A DNA stretch of 33,114 nucleotides from assembly GCF_000171235.2 (NCBI RefSeq), contig NZ_ABEA03000072.1:1-33114 (forward strand), written 5' to 3'. A program made the translations under genes and the position numbers. The notes under the pieces were generated by a model. The model saw nothing but the letters and a program-made list of their open reading frames with translations. It made no database searches and was not told the origin of the DNA. Of this stretch, positions 6,779 through 13,770 are shown piece by piece; position 1 is the first letter of the stretch, and the number at the start of each line of letters is the position of its first letter. The stretch is from Geminisphaera colitermitum TAV2. Its GTDB lineage: Bacteria > Verrucomicrobiota > Verrucomicrobiia > Opitutales > Opitutaceae.

Positions 6779-7915
6779 TCAGGTCTCCTCGGTCCAGTCG
6801 CGGCGACCGCGGGCGGGGCGGTCGCCTTCGAGAGCGCGACGTCGCCAGCCGGGCTTGCTGGCGAGGGCGGAGGGTTTTGCGGTTTTTATTTTCTGGCGCG
6901 CGCGCGCCGCGACCTGCTCGGCCTTGAGCTTGCGATATGACTCCAGCCGCTCCGCCGCGAGCGCGCCCGACTCGACGGCGGCGCGAACGGCGCAGCCGGG
7001 TTCGTTGCGATGATGGCAACGGCCAAACTTGCACCGCACGGCCAGCGCGGCGATGTCGGCAAAGGCCTCCTCCACGCCGTCGTCCGCGTCCCAGAGTTGG
7101 AGTTCGCGCATTCCGGGGGTGTCGATGACGAGGGCGCCAGAGCGCGACACGACAAGTTCGCGGCGCGTGGTGGTGTGGCGGCCCTTGCTGTCTTTCTCGC
7201 GCACTTCGGCGGTAGGCAGGGCGGAGTCGTCGTCGTTGCCATCGTCGCAGGCGAGGGCGTTGATGAGGGAGGATTTGCCGACGCCCGATGAACCAACAAA
7301 AGCCAGCGTGCGTCCGGGCTTGGCGTAGCGTTGGAGGATGCGCAGGCCTTTGCGCGTCTCGATGCTGGTGACGAGCACGGTGACGCCGGGCACGAGTTGT
7401 TCGATCTCGCGGCGCACGGCGTCGGCGGCGCGCGGGTCGGAGAGGAGATCGCTTTTGTTGAGCACAACCACGGGCTCGGCGCCGCTCTCGCGGGCTGCGA
7501 CGAGGAAGCGCTGGATGCGTGCGGGGTTGTGGTTGCGGTCGAGTCCGCTGACGAGAAACACGGTGTCGATGTTGGCCGCGATAAGCTGCTCGACCTCTTC
7601 GTCTCCGGCGGCGCGACGCGAGAAGGCGGAGCGGCGCGGGAGCAGCGCATGGATGTGCGCACGGCGTCCGTCGGGCTGGCGCAGGACGGCCACCCAGTCG
7701 CCGACCGCCGGGTAATCAACCGCCGTGTTCGCCTGATGATGAAAGCGTCCGGTGCATTCGCCCAAAAGTTCGGCGTCCGCCGTCTGCACGGCGTAATAGT
7801 GGCGGCGCAACTCCACGACCACGCGCGCGGGCTCAAGGCCGGCGGCGGCATGAGGCTCGAAAGCGGCGGCCCAGACGGCGTCCCAGCCGAAATCGTGGAG
7901 CGGAGTTTTTTTCAC
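6779..7915 (-). CDS. rsgA: Ribosome small-subunit GTPase RsgA
   Basis: GTPase that checks and releases late factors from the 30S subunit. It is circularly permuted: after an N-terminal OB-fold (about residues 30-105) the G4 motif NKSD comes first, then G1 GSSGVGKSSL, the GRHTTTRRE switch segment and G3 DTPGM. A C-terminal zinc-knuckle (CKFGRCHHRNEPGC) follows. The length, 378 residues, is slightly above that of E. coli because of a basic C-terminal tail. GTG at 7915 (reading VKKTPLHDFGW) is preferred; TTG at 7924 is possible. It lies 52 bp downstream of yhbY and may share its transcript, both being ribosome-assembly genes. Confidence 0.95.
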   Translation of the reverse strand: MKKTPLHDFGWDAVWAAAFEPHAAAGLEPARVVVELRRHYYAVQTADAELLGECTGRFHHQANTAVDYPAVGDWVAVLRQPDGRRAHIHALLPRRSAFSRRAAGDEEVEQLIAANIDTVFLVSGLDRNHNPARIQRFLVAARESGAEPVVVLNKSDLLSDPRAADAVRREIEQLVPGVTVLVTSIETRKGLRILQRYAKPGRTLAFVGSSGVGKSSLINALACDDGNDDDSALPTAEVREKDSKGRHTTTRRELVVSRSGALVIDTPGMRELQLWDADDGVEEAFADIAALAVRCKFGRCHHRNEPGCAVRAAVESGALAAERLESYRKLKAEQVAARARQKIKTAKPSALASKPGWRRRALEGDRPARGRRDWTEET

Positions 7916-7967
7916 GGTTCGCAACGTTCGTAACGTAATTCAGGGTACGCGTGTAATTTTTAATTAA

Positions 7968-8318
7968 CTACGCGTCCGGCTGTTCGTGTGACTGCGCGTG
8001 CGGCTGCCGCCGGAGCGCAACCACGCGGCGTTCGGGATTCGCCTGCTGGCGATAAAAGAGCGCGGTGCGCCCGACCGCGCCAACGCACACGCAGCGGCCT
8101 TCGTCGGCGATTTGTTCGCAAAGCGCGGCGCGCTCGTCGCGTTCGGCGGTGGCGGCAAAGCGCAGTTTTACCAGCTCCTGGTGGTCGAGGTGCTTTTGTA
8201 GTTCGGCGAAGAAGGCGGGCGAGAGTCCGCCTTTGCCGAGTTTGATCGCGGGTTCGAGCATCTGGCCGAGGCCGCGAAGCTGGGTGCGTTGCGCACCGGT
8301 GAGAGGGAATTCGTACAT
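7968..8318 (-). CDS. yhbY: YhbY-type CRM-domain RNA-binding protein
   Basis: Small RNA-binding protein associated with pre-50S ribosomal particles. The CRM domain is complete: LTGAQRTQLRGLGQMLEPAIKLGKGGLSPAFFAELQKHLDHQELVKLRF, with the GKGGLS loop diagnostic for the family. The protein has 116 residues, about 20 more than the E. coli homologue, owing to a polar tail rich in Arg, Gln and His. It is in line with rsgA downstream and with the TRIC gene upstream, 24 bp away. Confidence 0.92.
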   Translation of the reverse strand: MYEFPLTGAQRTQLRGLGQMLEPAIKLGKGGLSPAFFAELQKHLDHQELVKLRFAATAERDERAALCEQIADEGRCVCVGAVGRTALFYRQQANPERRVVALRRQPHAQSHEQPDA

Positions 8319-8320
8319 GG

Positions 8321-8364
8321 TTTTGAGCTTAGAGTTCAGGGCCTAGGGTTTGGGGTTCGGAGTT
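8321..8364. repeat. Degenerate word repeat between yhbY and the TRIC gene
   Basis: The stretch reads as degenerate words of the type GAGTTCAGGGC, TAGGGTTTGGGGTTCGGAG. It fills the 24-bp spacer and continues into the last codons of the TRIC gene, encoding TPNPKP. It resembles the other word-like repeats in the window in style, not in sequence. Confidence 0.45.
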
Positions 8365-9014
8365 GGCGGTGGCGGCGGCGGAAAGGTGCGGACGGGCGCG
8401 GTGGTTTTCCAGTTAAACCACAGGCCGGCCATGCGGAGGCTAAAGGTCATGCCGATGCCGATCACGGCGGCGGTGGTGGCGGAGAGACCGGTCAGCGTGC
8501 CGACTCCAAGAAATGTGACCGCGCCGGCCAGCGCAACGAGCACGTAAAACTCGCCGGGCTTGAACACCATGGGTTCCTCGCGCGAAAGCACGTCGCGCAG
8601 GATGCCGCCGCCCGCGGCGTTGATCACGCCCACGAGCAAGGCCGCGGGCCAGGCAATGCCGGCGCCGAGGGCTTTTTGCGTGCCGAAGACGGCGTAGGTT
8701 CCCAGCCCGAGCGCGTCGGCCACGAGGATGATGTTGTTGAAGCGTTGCACACGCGGCGCGAGCAGGATGCCGATGAGACAGGCCAAGGCCACGGTCTCGA
8801 TGTAACGGGCGTCGGTGACGAGAGCCGGGGGACCGGTGGAGATAAAAATGCCGTCGCGGATCAGGCCGCCACCGATGCCGCAGATCAACGAAAGCGCAAA
8901 AATGCCCACGATGTCGTAGTGCCGGCGAATCGCGGCAAGAGCCCCGGTGAGCGCAAAGGCGAAAGTCGCCAGCAGGTCGAACCAGATCGGCAGGTCAAAG
9001 TGGCCGTGCAACAT
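8343..9014 (-). CDS. TRIC-type (UPF0126) cation channel family protein
   Basis: Bacterial relative of trimeric intracellular cation channels (YadS/YicG group), probably a K+-permeable inner-membrane channel. The two internally repeated halves each have a Gly-rich helix followed by an RD motif: GIGGGLIRDGIF at about residues 46-57 and INAAGGGILRDVL at about 130-142, which is the family signature. About seven membrane segments are visible over 200 residues. The C-terminus departs from the family: it ends in six prolines and TPNPKP, encoded by GGC-rich DNA and a word repeat. No function has been shown for most bacterial members. Confidence 0.9.
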   Translation of the reverse strand: MLHGHFDLPIWFDLLATFAFALTGALAAIRRHYDIVGIFALSLICGIGGGLIRDGIFISTGPPALVTDARYIETVALACLIGILLAPRVQRFNNIILVADALGLGTYAVFGTQKALGAGIAWPAALLVGVINAAGGGILRDVLSREEPMVFKPGEFYVLVALAGAVTFLGVGTLTGLSATTAAVIGIGMTFSLRMAGLWFNWKTTAPVRTFPPPPPPTPNPKP

Positions 9015-9353
9015 GTGTAAGCAGAGGACTTGCGGAGCAGGTCGGGGCGGTCAAGCGCGCGTGCAAAACCCGCCCTTCAAACATCCCGAAAAATCCGGAC
9101 ACGAAAAAGGCCAGGATTTCTCCTGGCCTTTCCCTCAACCCTTGCGAAACCGACTTGCTTTGCGTGTCCTCGCGTCCCTCACGTTCGGACACAATCGGTA
9201 TCGCGGGTTGAGAAGAGAGATAGTCAGCTTTCCTTGATGCACAAATCATCTCGCCACTTTTTTCTCAAAAATCTTTTGATTGTCCTTCGTCGGAAAACGT
9301 AACTCTATGTCCTGCCGTATTTCCAACCATCAAAACCCCTGCTTCTTTTCCCT
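9015..9353. other. Divergent intergenic region, no gene seen
   Basis: These 339 bp separate the TRIC gene from the lipoprotein gene. No convincing coding sequence was found on either strand. The only clear structure is the hairpin at 9106-9131. The part from about 9230 to 9350 is AT-rich and likely holds the lipoprotein promoter. Confidence 0.6.
9106..9131. terminator. Terminator-like hairpin in a divergent spacer
   Basis: An 11-bp perfect stem (AAAGGCCAGGA / TCCTGGCCTTT) with loop TTTC, flanked by A on the left and T on the right, so it looks like a bidirectional terminator. It is 92 bp before the TRIC gene and not after any recognised gene. It could end a small unannotated RNA or a leader. 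Confidence 0.5.
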
Positions 9354-9818
9354 ATGATTTTTTGTCGTTTCCCTTTTTTTCTTCTCCTCGCCGGCCTTTT
9401 TTTCGTTTCCGGATGCAGCACATTTGACAGCCGCAGCCGGGAGAAGCAGGCGGTGTTTCAGTCGCTCGACGCCGCCACACAGGAGCGCCTGAAGGCAAAA
9501 CAGGCCGCCATTGGCGACACCGAAGACATGGTTTACATCGCGCTCGGCGAACCGCATCACAAACAGGAACTCACGACCGAGGCGGGCAGCAGCGTGGTCT
9601 GGATCTACATCACGTCGTGGCAGGAGTTCCAAGGCATGGCGTTCGTCGGGTATCGACGCGACTGGGTGCCCGACGGGCATGGCGGCCAGCGGGTGATTTA
9701 CACCCCCGATGAACGCCCGGTGTATGCGGAGCGGAGCGAAGAGCTCTGCCGCATCACGTTTACCGACGGCAAGGTCACGCTGATCGAACAGGCCCAGCCC
9801 GGAGTTGCCGGGAAATAG
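9354..9818 (+). CDS. Small outer-membrane-type lipoprotein, SmpA/BamE-like
   Basis: The 154-residue product begins with a lipoprotein signal: hydrophobic residues 6-18 followed by the lipobox VSGC, so Cys21 would be lipidated. The residue after Cys is Ser, compatible with sorting to the outer membrane. The mature part has an Arg/Lys/Gln-rich helix and then DTEDMVYIALGEPHHKQE, which resembles the 'Gmt..qV...lG.P' strand-turn of SmpA/OmlA-domain proteins, and a beta-rich end with WIYITSW and ITFTDGKVTLIE. This is a structural resemblance only. No partner gene is adjacent. Confidence 0.65.
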   Translation: MIFCRFPFFLLLAGLFFVSGCSTFDSRSREKQAVFQSLDAATQERLKAKQAAIGDTEDMVYIALGEPHHKQELTTEAGSSVVWIYITSWQEFQGMAFVGYRRDWVPDGHGGQRVIYTPDERPVYAERSEELCRITFTDGKVTLIEQAQPGVAGK

Positions 9819-9839
9819 CCGCCAGAGCAGGAACTCCGC

Positions 9840-10340
9840 TCAGCCGGCAAATATCTTTGCCAGCAAGGTTGCCGCCTCGTCGCGCACATGCGGAGACAGC
9901 CAGAGGGTGGAGTCACGCCACAATTGATCCAGCGCGACGGAGGCTTGTTCATGGTTGAGGCGCTTTTTCGCGGCCAGCATCAGGATAATCCCCAGAGAGC
10001 CTCGCACGTTTACGTTCAGGCTTCGTGCCATTTCACGGGCCGCGGTATCGTCGGTGAGAAACACATCCGCATGGGTTGCCTTGGCGTGGGCCAGTGATTC
10101 CGCTTCGCCTGCGTGAAGCAACCCTGCCTGAACCCAGCCGCGCGCCACCGTCTGTGTTTCAGCAGACGGAGCCTCTTCATGCAACCAAGCCGGCAGGGCA
10201 GCCATTGGCGCGTTTTTGCTCCGCCATTCGGCAACCACGCAAGGGGTGCTTGCAATGGTTCCCGATGCGGCCAGCAAGTCCCAAAGGTCTGCTTCGCCAA
10301 AATGCAGCAAAGGGCCGGTGTCGGTCACGTGGCGGCTCAC
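9840..10340 (-). CDS. PIN-like toxin (DUF3368)
   Basis: Probable RNase toxin of a VapBC-like pair. The 166-residue product shows the PIN core: N-terminal VTDTGPLLHF with the first acidic residue, a Glu in the CVVAEW segment, and ADVFLTDDTAAREMA with the second acidic cluster, then VRGSLGIIL typical of the DUF3368 group. Its start overlaps the antitoxin stop codon by four bases, so it is the downstream gene of a coupled pair. A homologous pair lies at 28972-29690. Which RNA it cuts is unknown. Confidence 0.82.
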   Translation of the reverse strand: MSRHVTDTGPLLHFGEADLWDLLAASGTIASTPCVVAEWRSKNAPMAALPAWLHEEAPSAETQTVARGWVQAGLLHAGEAESLAHAKATHADVFLTDDTAAREMARSLNVNVRGSLGIILMLAAKKRLNHEQASVALDQLWRDSTLWLSPHVRDEAATLLAKIFAG

Positions 10341-10540
10341 GACTCAATACCCGCCTCGCGGGCGGCGGCCCGAATGTCTTCAAGTTGATGGCGCTCCAAC
10401 AACGCGAAGCGCGAATGCGCCAGATAATCGCGCAAGGCCTCGCGGGCCAGTTCTTGTTCATCACGAAAACCACCCTCCAAAACGGCCCGGTCAAGCGCCC
10501 TGACCATCGGTTCGGGTAATTCAACGGCGAGTGTTTTCAT
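10337..10540 (-). CDS. Ribbon-helix-helix-type antitoxin
   Basis: The 67-residue protein begins with a short strand (KTLAVELPEPMVRALDRAV), then a helix-turn-helix region (FRDEQELAREALRDYLAHSRFALLERHQLEDIR). This is the layout of small RHH antitoxins that bind their own promoter as dimers and neutralise the toxin through the C-terminal tail. It lies directly before the PIN-like toxin with a four-base overlap. No Shine-Dalgarno sequence is seen. Confidence 0.78.
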   Translation of the reverse strand: MKTLAVELPEPMVRALDRAVLEGGFRDEQELAREALRDYLAHSRFALLERHQLEDIRAAAREAGIES

Positions 10541-10666
10541 AAGGTTTCACAAGCTGTCCATATCCTCCCACGATGCAAGACTTGGCCAAAAGGAGTGGCA
10601 AAGTGGAGAAGCTCTTTTGGCACGCCGAGGAAATCCGTGTAACATCAGTCAAACCATCTCTCCCGT

Positions 10667-12406
10667 TTAGCCGGTGGAGAGTGGCAGGCGCATGCGGATC
10701 GTCGTGCCGGAGGGGCCGGTTTGGTGCAGGCTGATGTCGCCGTGGTGGCTGAGCAGGATGCGCTTCGCAATGGAAAGGCCCAACCCCGTGCCGTCGGGTC
10801 GCGTGGACAGGAACGATTCGAAAATCTTCTCGCTGATGTGCCCCGGTATGCCGCGGCCCGTGTCGCTCACGTCCACCACCGCGCAGGCCGCCCCCCCCTC
10901 CCCTCCCCCTTTCTCGCCCGTGCCCGGCGGCATCGTGGAAACGGCCACGGACAGCGTAATCATGCCGCCATCGGGCATCGCCTGCGTGGAGTTGAGCAGA
11001 AGGTTGAGCAATACCTGCTGGATCTGGCCCTTGTTCACGTCCACCCAAAGCGGACGCGGCGGCAGTTCCAGACGCAGGTGGATTTTACACTGGGCGAGTT
11101 TGAGGCGGATGAGGACGATCGTGTCCTCGATGATCTCGGCGAGGTTCCAGCGCGAATGCAGGCTCGTCGGCGCCTTGGCCAGAGTGAGCACGCGAGAAAC
11201 AATGGCTTCGAGCTGGTCGAGCTTTTCGCCGATGACGCGCACGTCGGTCCGCCGCGGGTCGCCCTCGGGGAAATCCAGACCGAGGTAACCGAAGAGGAGT
11301 TTGATGACGGTGAGCGGATTGCGGATCTCATGCGCAATCTCCGCCGCCAGCAGGCCGAGCGTGGTGAGCTGTTCGTTTTTGCGCAGCGACTCCTCGCTCT
11401 GAAACACGCGCGAGTAGAGACGCGAATTTTGCAACGACACCGCCGCCAGACTGCCGAAGGCCCCGAGCAGACGCTTCTCGTCGTTGTTGAACCGGTGTAT
11501 CTGGTCGGTGAATACGGCGAGCACGCCCACGATCTCCTGCTCGTAGAACATGGGCACGGCCAGCATCGAGCGCAGGGCGGTGTCGCGCGGCAGGTCCACC
11601 ACATCGAGAAATTCCGGCGACTGGATGTTGGCGAATTCGACGTGCTTGCGCGTGTGCAACACCGCCGACACCAGGCACGAATCCGCCGGCAACTCCGCCG
11701 CGGTCGCGGGCGTCGCCTCGTCGCCCGTGGACGACGCCAGCACGATCACACCGCGCGCCGGATAGTGCAGGTAAAGCGCGCTGGCGCGGGCGCCGAGAAT
11801 TTTGCGGGCGTCGCGCGTGATCGTGTCGTGCAATTCCTGCGGCTCCAGCTTGGTGACGAGCGCCTGCCCGGCGGCTACGAGGGCTTCGAGCTGACGGGCC
11901 TTGCCCCGCAAGTGAGCGAGTTGCCAGACGCGGATCAGGACATGCGTGGCCTCGTCCGCCAGCGCCACCAGCGTGTCGAGATGCGCGGGGGTGAAGGCGT
12001 TGAGAGTGTCGCTGTCGAGGTTGATGACGCCCAGCACCTGGCCGCTTTCCTGCACAAAGGGCGCGGTCATCTCGCTGCGCACTTCGGGACGCACCGGGAT
12101 GTAACGCGGATCGGCACGCACATCAGGCACCAGTTGCGGACGTCCATGAAACGCCACCCAGCCCGTGATGCCCTGGCCGAGCCGGAGAACCACATCGTTG
12201 ATGTCCGCCGGCATGCCGTGATGGACGTCGATTTCGAGTTTGCCAGTGTCGGGATTGAGCAGGGAGATCGTGCCCGCCGACGCCTCGAAAAAATCAACCA
12301 GAATGCCCAGGATGGCCGTCATGGTCTCGTGCGGATCGGTGGCGCGCGCCCCGAGCGAACTGATGCGCTGGAGCGCGGTCGTGACGTCGTGTGTATCCAA
12401 GTTCAT
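10667..12406 (-). CDS. Soluble GAF-GAF sensor histidine kinase
   Basis: Cytoplasmic two-component sensor of 579 residues without membrane segments. Domains in order: GAF at about 25-165 (GQGITGWVAFHGRPQLVPDV), GAF at about 195-335 (LRSMLAVPMFYEQEIVGVLAVF), HisKA with the phospho-acceptor His in EIAHEIRNPLTVIK near residue 360, and HATPase_c with the N-box LLNSTQAM, G1 DTGRGIP and G2 GTGLGLSIAKRI. A Gly-rich insert in the ATPase domain is encoded partly by a run of eight C (10891-10898). The ligand of the GAF domains is unknown. A GAAGG Shine-Dalgarno-like site precedes the ATG. It lies 21 bp after lptG; no response regulator is adjacent, so it is an orphan kinase. Confidence 0.92.
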   Translation of the reverse strand: MNLDTHDVTTALQRISSLGARATDPHETMTAILGILVDFFEASAGTISLLNPDTGKLEIDVHHGMPADINDVVLRLGQGITGWVAFHGRPQLVPDVRADPRYIPVRPEVRSEMTAPFVQESGQVLGVINLDSDTLNAFTPAHLDTLVALADEATHVLIRVWQLAHLRGKARQLEALVAAGQALVTKLEPQELHDTITRDARKILGARASALYLHYPARGVIVLASSTGDEATPATAAELPADSCLVSAVLHTRKHVEFANIQSPEFLDVVDLPRDTALRSMLAVPMFYEQEIVGVLAVFTDQIHRFNNDEKRLLGAFGSLAAVSLQNSRLYSRVFQSEESLRKNEQLTTLGLLAAEIAHEIRNPLTVIKLLFGYLGLDFPEGDPRRTDVRVIGEKLDQLEAIVSRVLTLAKAPTSLHSRWNLAEIIEDTIVLIRLKLAQCKIHLRLELPPRPLWVDVNKGQIQQVLLNLLLNSTQAMPDGGMITLSVAVSTMPPGTGEKGGGEGGAACAVVDVSDTGRGIPGHISEKIFESFLSTRPDGTGLGLSIAKRILLSHHGDISLHQTGPSGTTIRMRLPLSTG

Positions 12407-12427
12407 GTTACGCCTTCATTCTCCCGT

Positions 12428-13554
12428 TCACCGCATCCTGGCCAGTGCGCCCAGTCCGATGGCGCAGAGCACGAAGTTGGGCAGAACCGCGGCCCACAGC
12501 GGCGGCAACACGTCGCGCGCGCCCAAGGCCGTGGCGACCTTCAAAATCACGAAATACAGCACGAACAACCCGATCGACTTCGTCACGCCCACCGCCGGGT
12601 TGACCCGCACGCCCGACATCGCGAACGGCACCGCGATCAACATGATGATCAGCGGACTCAACGCCTCCGCCTGCAAACCGTAGTAACGCATGGCATACAA
12701 GTTGACCTTGGGATGCGACTCCTCCCGGTAAACATCCAGCACGCGCCGCAACTGGAAAACCGAAAGATCATCCGGCTTGAGCGTAAAAACCGTCATCAAC
12801 TCCGGATCGTCGTCCCAGCCCGCCCGTTGCAACCGCATGAACGGCATGTTCTTGGTGACACCGCCCTCGTGGCCCGGATCGAGCGTGATTTCCCGCCCGC
12901 GCCGAAATTCCCATGCCCCCCCCCCCCCTCCGCCGACCGGTCAAACCACGCCTCCGCCGCCAGCAAGCGCGTCGTCTCGCGCCCCTGCGGGTCCATCTCC
13001 ACCACCGACACCCCGTAGCCGTGGCGCGTGAATTCGCTGTAACGATTCATAAACCACATCCGCCCCTCGCGCTGGTTGTGAAACGACACATTGAAACGCA
13101 ACCCCACCCGTTCCGCCTTTTCCTGCGCCGCCTGACGCCGGAACCTCATGCTATCGTAAGCCACCCGGCTCTCCTCCACCGACCACGGCACCACCGTCGC
13201 GTTGAGCAACCAGACCAGACCGCAGAACAACACCCCCGACACCCAGATGCCGCGCGTGATCCGCGCAAACCCCAAACCCGCCGCGCGCATCGCCGTAATC
13301 TCGTTGGTGTAGTGCAGACGCCCCAGCGCATAGAGCAACGACACCAGCAGCACGATGGGGAACACCGTGGCAAAAAACCCCGGAATCTTGACCGTGAAAT
13401 AGTAGAGCAAATCGCTCCCGCTCGCGCCCGCCTCGATCAGATTGTCCAGATCGCTGTAAGCCGTCTGCATCAGCAGCAGCCCCACGGTCGCCGCCAGGAC
13501 GATGCCGAGGATCGAGAACCATTCGCGAAGCACGTGGCGGTCGATGAGAGTCAC
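12428..13554 (-). pseudogene. lptG: LptG/YjgP-type LPS export permease, frameshifted
   Basis: LptF/LptG permeases form the membrane part of the ABC exporter that lifts lipopolysaccharide to the outer membrane. The first part, starting at GTG 13554 (VTLIDRHVLREWFSILG; TTG at 13590 is an alternative), carries the N-terminal helices and periplasmic domain to about residue 210. The frame then shifts at a run of 13 G on the coding strand (12916-12928). The other frame continues with AWEFRRGREITLDPGHEGG and MPFMRLQRAGWDDD, and ends with the C-terminal helices (SPLIIMLIAVPFAMSG, KSIGLFVLYFVILKVATALG). One more G, or two fewer, would restore an ORF of about 375 residues. No LptF is visible. It may be broken, switched off, or a sequencing error. 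Confidence 0.85.
12916..12928. repeat. Poly-C tract (13), out of frame in lptG
   Basis: Thirteen C on this strand (G on the coding strand) lie where the lptG reading frame breaks. Lengths of 11 or 14 would keep the gene open. Confidence 0.85.
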
Positions 13555-13708
13555 GCCGCCCAAAAAGTCCCACCGCCCGCCGCAAGGCAATACAAACGCT
13601 CAATCACCAGCCCCCCCTCCCCCGCACGGCCTTGCGTGGAAGCGGCCCCTCGCACACTCCCGCATGGACTTCCCTCGCAATCCCCGTTCATTTTAGCCCC
13701 TTACCTTA

Positions 13709-13752
13709 CATCCTCCCGCCATCCTCCCGCCATCCTCCAGCCATCCTCCAGC
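13709..13752. repeat. Four tandem 11-bp repeats upstream of the PP2C gene
   Basis: The unit CATCCTCCCGC occurs twice and CATCCTCCAGC twice, head to tail, ending 18 bp before the ATG of the PAS/PP2C gene. It is pyrimidine-rich and in the likely promoter or leader. 11 bp is close to one helical turn. Confidence 0.85.
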
Positions 13753-13770
13753 CGCACTCCCGCTTCACCC

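Noticed and set aside
10721-13018. 765-codon plus-strand frame over the histidine kinase and lptG
   Set aside because: Arg/His/Gln-rich shadow of two recognised genes on the other strand.
12796-13590. 264-residue frame as a complete gene
   Set aside because: After the G13 run it becomes Arg/Gly-rich with no family match, while the other frame continues the LptG protein.
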